Assembly: GCA_016722065.1 (NCBI GenBank)
Contig: JADKGX010000001.1
Location: forward strand, 1,488,001 to 1,552,000
Length of the DNA: 64,000 nt
From: Planctomycetota bacterium
GTDB taxonomy: Bacteria; Planctomycetota; UBA8742; UBA2392
Reading direction: 5' to 3'
In this document: positions 33,489 to 41,900 of the stretch, piece after piece
Position numbering within the stretch: the first letter of the stretch is position 1
Layout of the letters: the number at the start of each line of letters is the position of its first letter
The notes under the pieces: generated by a model
What the model was told of the DNA's origin: nothing
What the model saw: only the letters and a program-made list of their open reading frames with translations
Database searches by the model: none
Translations under genes and position numbers: made by a program

Positions 33489-33980
33489 ATGGCCGTTCTT
33501 GGTTACTTCTTCACTTGGACTTGCTAACGGACTTGGCTACACGGCGACAACCGCGGTTCCTACGACCGGCACGGTGAGACATCGCGCCGGAGATACCTCG
33601 ATGCGGACCCGCAACGTGAAAGGGCAGTCCGCCGCTCAATGCGCCACCAAGCCATCCAGATGACCGGGCCGATGCGAAAGTGCGTTCGGGAAGCCATCAC
33701 ACAACACCGCGATTTCAAACATTGGCAGCTTTCAGCACTGAACGTCCGCACCAATCACGTGCATGTCGTCGTGTCCGCGCCTGATGCAACGGCCAGCCAT
33801 GCTTTGAATAGTCTCAAAGCCAGGGCCACCCGCAGGCTTCGGGATTGCAGCTTGCTGAAGTCCGACCAGCCCATATGGACGAGCCGCGGCAGCCAGGTCG
33901 TGCTGAAGGATCTTGAGTCGTTCAACCGTGCCGTGCATTACGTGAACTTCGAGCAAGGTCCGGCATTGCCCGACGAATAG
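33489..33980 (+). pseudogene. REP-associated tyrosine transposase (RAYT, IS200-like) with nonsense mutation
   Basis: The frame from ATG 33489 reads MAVLGYFFTWTC, TAA stop at 33525, then RTWLHGDNRGSYDRHG and on to 33980. This matches the usual RAYT start (YFxTWTxYGTWLPGDxRG) with the stop in place of the Tyr codon. Downstream are the HUH motif (NVRTNHVHVVV) and the region expected to hold the catalytic Tyr (AVHYVNFEQ). A 113-aa piece could still start at ATG 33639 but lacks the N-terminus. RAYTs mobilise or maintain REP hairpins, and REP-like hairpins flank it on both sides. The family call is firm; loss of function is inferred. Confidence 0.85.
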
Positions 33981-33985
33981 CTTTT

Positions 33986-34141
33986 CAGCCCCGCCAGTTG
34001 CGAAGCAACGCGCCCGAGTGTCGCACCGCGACGCGAGGGTTGCTGGGGCGACGGCAACCTGGACGAACACAGGCTCACTGGCCCATGCGCATCAACGTCT
34101 CGCAAATCAACGCTGCCGTCGCCCGCGCCCTTGCGGGTTGA
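33986..34141. repeat. Repeat block right of the transposase remnant (49-bp unit, 50-bp direct repeat, REP-like hairpin)
   Basis: Positions 33986-34029 are a copy of the 49-bp unit, 34048-34097 are identical to 33298-33347, and 34106-34141 is a degenerate forward hairpin (GCTGCCGTCGCC, then GCCCTTGCGGG). The order mirrors the left side, so the transposase remnant sits between matching repeats. Confidence 0.85.
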
Positions 34142-34150
34142 TGGGCTGGC

Positions 34151-34750
34151 TTAGACCACTGTGTAGGTCTTGATGCCGGGCAGCAGTTTGCTTCCGATCA
34201 TCTGGTTGATCAGGCCTTGCTGGATGCTTTTGTTGTCTGGGTCCATGCCGCACTCTTTCAGGATCTGCTTCAACCCGGGCGTGAACTCGGGCAGGCTGCC
34301 GGGCTGGTTGCCCTGCTGGATGTGTTCCAGCAACTGCGGCGCGTACAGGGCTGCGGCCTGAAAGATCAGCCGGCCCTGCATGTCGTTGGCACCGTTGCTG
34401 GCGCGATCGTCGTCGGGGCCGATCGGGCCATCGCTGGAACCTGCGTAGCGGGCTTGCTGGTCGGCCTGGCTTTGGGTGCGAAGCTCTTTGGCGCACCTGG
34501 CCTCGAACTGTTCGCGGCGCAAAGTGGTGGCGGCGGCGCGTTGTTCGCAGCTATCCATGCGGTTGATTTCGCGGGCGGCTTCAATCAGTTGCTTGCCCAG
34601 GGCCATGAACGCGGCCATGTCGATATCGCCCGTGGCATCCAGTGCTGCGGAAAGCTTTTCCAGCACGCGCGTGCCCAGCGTGGAAAGCAGCGTCAATGTG
34701 GCGCGCATGGTGTCGCGGGCCTGTTGCGGTGAAACAGCATTGGTTTGCAT
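34151..34750 (-). CDS. Hypothetical protein, helical
   Basis: A 199-aa, probably cytoplasmic protein; the start at ATG 34750 is supported by AGGGGA upstream. It is predominantly helical, with a charged, Arg/Gln/Ala-rich middle (CEQRAAATTLRREQFEARCA) and an acidic linker (GPIGPDDDRASNG), and no motif I recognise. It follows the FdhE-like gene on the same strand with a gap of about 157 bp. The function is unknown. Confidence 0.6.
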   Translation of the reverse strand: MQTNAVSPQQARDTMRATLTLLSTLGTRVLEKLSAALDATGDIDMAAFMALGKQLIEAAREINRMDSCEQRAAATTLRREQFEARCAKELRTQSQADQQARYAGSSDGPIGPDDDRASNGANDMQGRLIFQAAALYAPQLLEHIQQGNQPGSLPEFTPGLKQILKECGMDPDNKSIQQGLINQMIGSKLLPGIKTYTVV

Positions 34751-34907
34751 GGCGTGTCCCCTTGCGGGCCGCCCACCAGCGGGCATGCCCTCTACCCACT
34801 GGCGCGTTGGCTGACACCGCAAGCGACATTGGAAGGGCCACAGGCCGCAAAGCCGCCCCGGGGGCGGTTTGCAGGGCGCAAGTTTTTTCGATCAACGCGC
34901 CGGGGTA

Positions 34908-35642
34908 TCAGCGGCGGGGTTCCAGCAGGCGCACCAGTTCGATCATCGGGCCGATGTGAAACGCCGTTTCGAACAGCCGGGCGTCAAACTGCACCAGGCG
35001 GCTGCCGGTGCCAGCGTTGTAGACCACCTTTGCGCCCCGGGCCTGAAGACCCTCCGCCGTGCGCCAGGGGCCGGGTTCAAAATCGGCCTGCCAGCGGCTT
35101 TCACACAGGGCGCAGCGGGCCAGCTTGCCGCGCCTTGCCCAGGCCGGGCCGCCACACACCGGGCAGTCAGCACCGCCCGCCGGCGCATCCACGTGGCGCA
35201 GATAGGCGCGGGCCACGGCTTCGCACAGGGGTTTCAGCGCGACCCACAGAATGCCGGTCAGCAGCGGGGCATTGACCTTGGCCTTGCGGGCAAGGGCCGC
35301 AATTTCGTGGCGGCCGTCGGGGCGCCACAGGGCTGCGGCGGCGCTGCGGGTGAATTCCAGTTCCGCACGGGCGTGCAGGATGGCGCGCAGGGCCCTGCCT
35401 TGTTCGGGGTAATCGTCAACCAGTTGCAATGAAAACAGGCTGACAAAATCGGCCAGCAGGGGTGATTCGGCGGCGGCAGCGGCCAGATCCAGCATTGGTC
35501 GGCGCGAGGCGCGCACACGCACGAGTGCGCCGCGGCTTTGCTGCATGACCTGCAACTGGCTTCGGCGCAGGCGCCCAAGGCATGCCATGCCGCGCCGCGA
35601 CAGCCCGGATTCGCCGGCTGTAAGGCTGATCACCAGGGCCAC
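34908..35642 (-). CDS. FdhE-like zinc-binding protein
   Basis: A 244-aa protein. The N-terminal part is helical; the C-terminal part has CPVCGG...CALCESRW (~160-190), the two-CxxC arrangement of FdhE, the formate dehydrogenase assembly factor. The start is ambiguous: GTG at 35642 lies 4 nt after the lysA stop and is preferred, while an ATG at 35687 overlaps lysA. No formate dehydrogenase gene is in the window. It could act on another metalloenzyme, or be only distantly related to FdhE. Confidence 0.65.
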   Translation of the reverse strand: MALVISLTAGESGLSRRGMACLGRLRRSQLQVMQQSRGALVRVRASRRPMLDLAAAAAESPLLADFVSLFSLQLVDDYPEQGRALRAILHARAELEFTRSAAAALWRPDGRHEIAALARKAKVNAPLLTGILWVALKPLCEAVARAYLRHVDAPAGGADCPVCGGPAWARRGKLARCALCESRWQADFEPGPWRTAEGLQARGAKVVYNAGTGSRLVQFDARLFETAFHIGPMIELVRLLEPRR

Positions 35643-35646
35643 GGGG

Positions 35647-36972
35647 TCAACCCTGGAAGACTTCGCGCGGCGTAAGGCGCTCGCCACGGATCAGGTCCTC
35701 CACCGTTTCGCGGTCGCGGGCGACCCAATATTCGCTGCCGTGCACAATCACTTCTGCTGCGCGGCCGCGGGTGTTGTAGTTGCTGGCCATGCTTTGGCCG
35801 TAGGCACCGGCGCTGAACACGGCCACCAGTTCGCCCTCGTTCATGCGTGGCAACTTGCGGCCCAGGGCGAAGTAATCGCCGCTTTCGCAAATCGGGCCCA
35901 CCACGTCATAGACCGCTGCTTTGTCGCCCAGGTTGCCGTCGCGCAGGGGCGAATCGCTGCCCAGGGCGCCGCCGTCCTTGAGGCCGGGGTGACGGGCGGG
36001 CCAGATCTTGTGAAAGGCCTGGTAGATGGTGGGGCGAATCAGGTCGTTCATGGCGGCGTCGACGATCAGAAAGTCCTTGTCGGTGCTCTTCTTGACGTAC
36101 ACCACCTGGGTCAACAGCAGGCCGCCGTTGCCGCTGATGAAGCGGCCGGGTTCCGAGATCATCTTCAGCCCGGTCTTTTGAATCAGGGGCACCATCAGCT
36201 TGGCGAAGTCCTCAATCGGCGTGCCCTGGCCGACGTCATAGGCAATGCCGAAACCGCCACCCACGTTGATGTACTCGAGGGGGAAGTCCATCTTGCGGGC
36301 TTTTTCAATGAACGGCAGAACGCGGTCAATCGCCTCGGCGTGGCGGTCGTTCTTCAGGATCTGGCTGCCGATGTGAATGTGAATGCCGCGCAGCCGCAGG
36401 TTCTTGAGCTCGCGGATGCGCTTGAGGCATTCCTCGGCGCGCTTGAGGTCAATGCCGAACTTGTTTTCCGACTTGCCGGTGCTGATGTACTTGTGGGTCT
36501 GCGGGTCGACATCGGGGTTGATACGCAGGGCAATGGGCGCTTCGGTTTTGCGTTTGGCGGCGACCTTGGAAATCAGCTCGAGTTCCGGTTCGCTTTCCAC
36601 GTTGAACATCAAGATGCCCTGTTCGAGGGCGTATTCGATTTCCTCGGCTTGTTTGCCAATGCCGGCAAACACGATGGTGCCGGGTTCCGCCCCGGCGCGC
36701 AGGGCGCGGTAAATTTCGCCGCGCGACACTGTGTCAAAGCCCGCGCCAGCCAGCGCCATGGACCGCAACAGGCCCAGGTTGCTGCTGGATTTTACGGCAT
36801 AGCACACCAGCGGCTGGACGTCGCGAAAGGCGTCCTTGATCGCCTGCACCTGGCGCACGAAGTGATCCTGGCTGTAGATGTAGACGGGCGTTCCCACGCG
36901 CGCGGCAATTTTGGCCACGGGCACGTTTTCACAGAACAGTTCGCCGCCCTTGTAGTGAAATGCTTCCGTCAT
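35647..36972 (-). CDS. lysA: Diaminopimelate decarboxylase
   Basis: A 441-aa fold-III PLP enzyme catalysing the last step of lysine synthesis from meso-diaminopimelate. The PLP Lys lies in CYAVKSSSNLGLLR; also seen are GFDTVSRGEIYRAL, the HIGSQI segment, the GGGFGI phosphate-binding loop, EPGRFISGNGG and the active-site region CESGDYF. Length is typical. It is followed closely by the FdhE-like gene. An ornithine or carboxynorspermidine decarboxylase is less likely given the CESGD motif and length. Confidence 0.95.
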   Translation of the reverse strand: MTEAFHYKGGELFCENVPVAKIAARVGTPVYIYSQDHFVRQVQAIKDAFRDVQPLVCYAVKSSSNLGLLRSMALAGAGFDTVSRGEIYRALRAGAEPGTIVFAGIGKQAEEIEYALEQGILMFNVESEPELELISKVAAKRKTEAPIALRINPDVDPQTHKYISTGKSENKFGIDLKRAEECLKRIRELKNLRLRGIHIHIGSQILKNDRHAEAIDRVLPFIEKARKMDFPLEYINVGGGFGIAYDVGQGTPIEDFAKLMVPLIQKTGLKMISEPGRFISGNGGLLLTQVVYVKKSTDKDFLIVDAAMNDLIRPTIYQAFHKIWPARHPGLKDGGALGSDSPLRDGNLGDKAAVYDVVGPICESGDYFALGRKLPRMNEGELVAVFSAGAYGQSMASNYNTRGRAAEVIVHGSEYWVARDRETVEDLIRGERLTPREVFQG

Positions 36973-37041
36973 GTGCTTTTCCTCGGTTGTGGGCCAGAGG
37001 GTAGCACGGCGCTGGCGCGGTGGCAGCCCGCTGCTGCGGGT

Positions 37042-37848
37042 CTATTCGCCGGCGTTGGCGCTGCGGTTGTTGTTCTTGATGGTGTTGGAAACCCAATCGC
37101 TTTCATCGCCCGGGCGGGCGCCGTTGACGAACTCGAAATCGGCCTGGGGCCGGTTGCCCGTGGGTTCGCGGTACCAGTGATAGCGCATGTGGTACCAGCG
37201 TTCGGACTGGCGGTCGTCCTGCACAATGCGGCCCTGGATGCGATGGCTGCGCTGGTGGCTTTCATTGAAGTTGCCGGGAATGACCGTTTTCAGCGCGCCG
37301 TTGCGGGTTTGCGGCAGGTGGGCAAAGCCCAGGTCAGTCCAGTCGGCGCCGTCCACATAGGCCGGGTAGTAACGCACGACACGCCAGACATCGATCGACT
37401 TGATCATCGGCCCGACACTGAGGTACCCGCGCTCAAAGTGCCGGTCACGCTGGAAGCTGGGCAGTCGATACAGGATTCTGCCGTCTTCGTCGCGGCCCAC
37501 GCGGCGCAGCTTGAAGGATTCCACCAGCGAAAGCGTTTCATGGAACTCGCGCCCGTCGGTGCGGATGTAGACGGCTTCCTGCACGATCTCCTGGACCACG
37601 GCGTTGTAATCGAACTCGTCTGACGCCCGCAGTTCAAAGCCCAGGCTGACGTCATAGCCGTCGGCATCGTGGGTCGGGTCACTCAGCAGCGTGGCTTGCA
37701 GTTCATAGGCCGGCAGTGCTGCCGGCGCCACCGGCTTGGCCACGTAGTTGCCCGCGCTGGCGCAACCGCCCAGCGTTCCCCCCGTTGCCAGCAGCAGCAC
37801 AAGGGTGATACTTGCGCGGCGGCACAAGGATGTGGCTGACATGACCAT
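37042..37848 (-). CDS. Hypothetical lipoprotein
   Basis: A 268-aa protein with a basic N-terminus, hydrophobic stretch and lipobox (TLGGC, ~residue 29). The mature part is rich in Tyr, Arg and Asp and beta-predicted (GYDVSLGFELRASDEF, RWYHMRYHWYREPTG); no family is recognised. The ATG at 37848 (or 37842) overlaps the start codon of the divergent radical SAM gene at 37841, leaving no intergenic space; a TTG further in (SLCRRAS) is an alternative start. It lies upstream of lysA on the same strand with a gap of about 70 bp. Confidence 0.65.
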   Translation of the reverse strand: MVMSATSLCRRASITLVLLLATGGTLGGCASAGNYVAKPVAPAALPAYELQATLLSDPTHDADGYDVSLGFELRASDEFDYNAVVQEIVQEAVYIRTDGREFHETLSLVESFKLRRVGRDEDGRILYRLPSFQRDRHFERGYLSVGPMIKSIDVWRVVRYYPAYVDGADWTDLGFAHLPQTRNGALKTVIPGNFNESHQRSHRIQGRIVQDDRQSERWYHMRYHWYREPTGNRPQADFEFVNGARPGDESDWVSNTIKNNNRSANAGE

Positions 37849-38848
37849 GCAGGTGCAAACCTCAAATCACGAACTGGCCCAACCGCCATATTACAAACCA
37901 TTTTCACGCCTGATGAAACAATGGTTCGGGCGACCGGCCTACAAGATCACGCTGGATGCCGGGTTTACCTGCCCCAACATTGACGGCACCAAGGCCACGG
38001 GCGGCTGCACCTTCTGTGACAACGTAAGCTTCAGCCCGGCCCTGCGCACGGGCGACAGCGGCATTGCCGCCCAGTTGGCCAAGGGCCAGGGGTTTTACCG
38101 CGACAAATACGGCGCTGACCTGTTTCTGGCCTATTTTCAGACCTTTACCAATACCTATGCGCCGCTGGACAAGCTCAAGCGCCTGTGGGACGAATCGCTG
38201 GCCCAGCCCGCGATTGTGGGCCTTAGCGTGGGCACCCGGCCCGATTGCATTGATGCGCAAAAGCTGCAACTGTTGCAAACCTACGCCAACGGCAGCGCTC
38301 AAGTCTGGCAGCAGCGCAGGCAAGCCGGGCAAGCCCTGCCCAGGCCCTATGTGTGCATTGAGTACGGCATGCAGACCATGCACGACCAGACGGCCGAGCG
38401 CGTCAACCGTGCCCACACCCACGCCGAAACGATTGAGGCCGTGCGCCTGACCCGCCAGCACGCGCCGGATGCGCACCTGTGCCTGCATCTGATCGCCGGG
38501 CTGCCGGGCGAAACCACAGAGATGATTCACCAAAGTATCGATGAATGTGCGCGGTTGCGGCCTGACAGCATCAAGTTTCATCACTGTTACGTGTACGAGA
38601 ACACGGTGATGGCCGGGCAGTACCGGGCCGGCGAATTCACGCTGCACACGCTGGACCAGCACGTGGCACTGGCCGCGGATTGCATTGAGCGCATGCCCGA
38701 AAGCCTTTGCATTGAAAGGCTGGTTGGAGAACTGACCGACCCGGGCGTGATCGCGCCACTGTGGGGCAAAAGCAAAATGCAGGTTTACGCGGCCATCAGC
38801 GCAGAACTGCGCCGCCGCGGCACGCACCAGGGCAGCCACGCCAGATAG
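37841..38848 (+). CDS. TIGR01212/YhcC-family radical SAM protein
   Basis: A 335-aa radical SAM enzyme. The family start YYKPFSRLMKQWFG is followed by YKITLDAGFTCPN and a longer-than-usual CX-type motif (C-PNIDGTKATGG-C-TF-C, Cys ~43, 55 and 58). Later motifs are VGLSVGTRPDCID, IEYGMQTMHD and HLIAGLPGET. Members have no settled function, though tRNA-modification roles are discussed. ATG 37841 or 37847 fits homologue length. The start overlaps the divergent lipoprotein gene. A terminator follows at 38934. Confidence 0.9.
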   Translation: MTMQVQTSNHELAQPPYYKPFSRLMKQWFGRPAYKITLDAGFTCPNIDGTKATGGCTFCDNVSFSPALRTGDSGIAAQLAKGQGFYRDKYGADLFLAYFQTFTNTYAPLDKLKRLWDESLAQPAIVGLSVGTRPDCIDAQKLQLLQTYANGSAQVWQQRRQAGQALPRPYVCIEYGMQTMHDQTAERVNRAHTHAETIEAVRLTRQHAPDAHLCLHLIAGLPGETTEMIHQSIDECARLRPDSIKFHHCYVYENTVMAGQYRAGEFTLHTLDQHVALAADCIERMPESLCIERLVGELTDPGVIAPLWGKSKMQVYAAISAELRRRGTHQGSHAR

Positions 38849-38933
38849 ACCAGCGCCCGGCCAAGGGCGGTAACGTGCCTCTGCGCCAAGCCATCCGTTT
38901 CAGGGCTGGCCGCGCGCGGGGGCACAAACAAAC

Positions 38934-38960
38934 AGGGCGGACCTTTCGGCCCGCCCTTTT
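38934..38960. terminator. Hairpin terminator between convergent genes
   Basis: AGGGCGGACC / GGCCCGCCCT with one mismatch and a TTTC loop, ending in TTTT on the plus strand; it sits between the radical SAM gene and the convergent large surface protein. Confidence 0.75.
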
Positions 38961-38982
38961 GCTGTCTGTTACTGATCGCCTG

Positions 38983-41900
38983 CTAGGCCGTGCGACGGCG
39001 GCGCAGTGAGACTGCCACCACACCCGCCAGCGCCAACATGGCAAACAGGCCGGAACCGCCGGTCGTGCTGGCGCAACCGCCGCCACCACCACCGCCACCA
39101 CCACCACCGCCACCGCTGGCGACGACAACCGTCACCGTGAAGTTGGCCGTGGCTGTAGCACCCTGGGCGTCTGTAACCAGGAAGCTGACCACCTGCGCAC
39201 CGGCTGCAATGCTGGAGCTGGTGGTGAAGTCGACCGTAATCGTGCCGGCCGTGTTCACCAGGTTGATTACCGTCAAGCCCGGGGGGCTGGACTGCAGGGT
39301 CACATTGAGGGTGCCTGCGGCCTGGTCCGCATCCGCCACTGTGGCAACGGTGCGGTTGGTCAGGGTGATGTTCTTGCCCATCGAAATGCCCGCAGCCGGC
39401 GTGATGGTCGGCGCGGCGTTGGCTGTCACGGTGAAGCTGTAGGTACCCGTGCCGGTCAAGGAACCCGAATCCGTCACCGTAAAGCCAATGTTGAACGGGC
39501 CCGGTGTTGCGGCCGCGCCCACACTGATCGTGCAGGTGACTTCGCCGGTGGTGCCATTGACTGCCACGCTGCTGACCGTGATGCCAGCCGGAACCGTGGT
39601 GGCCGAGGCCGAAAGGGCCGAAGCCGGGTCCTGTGCGTCAGCGGCTGTGCCGACGGATACGTTGCTCATGCTGCCGGCTTGGCCAATGCTGACACCGGTG
39701 GCATTGGGCGTAAACGTCGGGGGTGTCTGGGCCGCTACGGTCAGCGTCACAAACACGGTGATCTGGTTACCCGCCGCCACGTCCTGAATCACAATCTGGT
39801 GCTCGTGCGTGCCTACGTCGGTGGCAACCAGGGCCGCGGCGGTGCTGACCGAGACCGTGAAGTTGCCTGGTGCCGTGCTGGCGATGGCAAACTGGCCGAC
39901 GAACGGGAAGGTGCTGGCAACCGTTCCGCCGGTGCGGTTCTGGCTGACAATCGTCAGTGTCTGGCCCAGGTTGGCATCCGACACAAAGAACAGGCTGCTG
40001 GCCGTGACCGTCTGCGTTTGCAGATAGGTACGGGCATAGGCCGTGCCGGTGGCCGCGCCGTCGCCGGTCACGCCGCTGGCCGGGGTACCGGTTCCCACCG
40101 GTGCCACGTTGTTCAGCGTGATGTTGACGGTAATGCTGCGCGTGGCCGGGCTGCCGTTGTTGTCGGCCACGTCAAACGTCCACACATACACACCCGGCGC
40201 GGCGTTGGCGTCTGCCGTGCCCGCAAACGTGATCGTACGCGAGGCCGCAAAGCCAGCCGTTGCCGAAGCCGTGATGCCGGCCTGGGCGGTGCTGGGCGTG
40301 ATGTTGAGAACCTGAACCTGTTCGCCGGTATCCGGGTCCACGGCAGTCAGCATCGAGTTGACAGCCGCGTTGGGGTTGACGGCAAAGCTGAAGGGGCCAA
40401 CGTTGGCCGTGCCGGTGAACACCGGGGCGCTTGTTGCCGTTTCCGGGTTGACGTTGGGCGAGTTATTGAAGGAAGCCACACCGCCGATGTTGATGTCAAA
40501 GGGGTTCTCGTCGGCGTCGTTGCTGGCCACGTCTACTTCTACAACATACACGTTGCCGGTGGCCGAGGCCGTGGCGGCAATCGTGACGGTGAAAGTTGTG
40601 CTGGCGCCGGGCGCCAGGGTCAGCACAGCGGGCTGGCCAATCGTGACCGAAACCGTACCCGCGCCCGTGGTGACGGAAGCGGTAACGGGGCTGGCAGGCA
40701 TAACCAAGTTTCCGCCAGCGGCTGCCTGGTTTTCAATGCGGTAGGTCAGCACCGTGCCGGCAGGGCCGACATTGATGCCGCTTACAGTGGCAGGATCCAC
40801 CAGCGAAGTGCCGCCTGTGGCTGCATCGAAGATCTCGATTTCGCAGGTCAGGGCCAGACCGCTGATGTTGATGTCAAACGGGTTTTCGTCCGGGTCGTTG
40901 CTGGCTACGTCAACTTCGACGGTGTAGGCGTTGCCCGTGGCGGAAACCGTAGAGGCAATCGTGACCGTAAACGTGGTGCTGGCACCCGGCGCAAGGCTGA
41001 GCGTCGCCGGCTGGCTGATGTTGACTGAAACCGTGCCCGCGCCCGCCGTTACCGTGGCGGTGACTGGCGTAGCAGGCAACACCAGGTTGCCCGCGGCCGA
41101 AGCGTTGTTCTCAATGCGGTAGGTCAGCACCGTGCCCGAAGAACTCACGTTGATGTTCGGGGTGCTTTGCGGGTCGACCTGCAGCGTGCCGCCGGTGGCC
41201 GCATTGTAGATATCAATGTCAGGCACACCGTTGATGGTCAGGCTGTAGGTCAGGTTGGTGTTGAAGCCACCGTCGCTGACGGCCACGTTCAGCACAATCG
41301 TACCGGCCATGGCAGCCGTGCCGGTCAACTGAATCGTGTTGGGCGATGCGCCACCAGCCGGAGAATACGGAAAGGTTTGCGCAAAGCCGGCCTGTGCACC
41401 AGTCAGGGTGCCGCCGGTGCGGGTAACGGTGAATGTCAGGGTGTCGCCGGCGTTGACGTCGGTGGCCGTGAACGAAACCTGCAGGTTGCCGCCCACGTTG
41501 ACGTTGCCCGTAAAGTTGGGCGAAGCGCCGCCGATGGTCGTGTACGTGCCGCCCGTGGCAAAGGGCAGTGTCAGGCCTGTGTTGGTCGAACCAAAACTGG
41601 CCGTTGCGCCGTTGTTCTGCCAGTCCGTCAGGTCATTGTGGTCGCTGGTGCCGAAGCGGCCGTACACCGTGCCGGCGTCGGTCACGCCGTTGCCGGACCA
41701 CTGGGTACCGGGTGTCAGGCCGGTAAAGCCGCCGGCGTTGACGCTCATACCTGTAATGCTGGCTGCAGCCCAGTTGAAGGCCACGAAGTCCCGGATCGCG
41801 CCGGTGGTGTCGACCAGCATGATCCAGCCACTGCCTGAGGGGTCCCACAGGATGTTGTTGCCCCAATATTGCGGGCCGGTGCCGCCGTCATCGAAGTAGA

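Noticed and set aside
39679..41028. A long plus-strand open frame of 449 codons opposite the large surface protein
   Set aside because: Arg/Gly/Asp/Val-rich with no family similarity; it is the antisense of a repetitive, biased coding sequence. Similar antisense frames at 4946-6313, 23037-24899, 25044-26738, 27226-29340, 29863-31509, 35545-37623, 51002-52687, 55758-58616 and 58857-60512 were rejected for the same reason.
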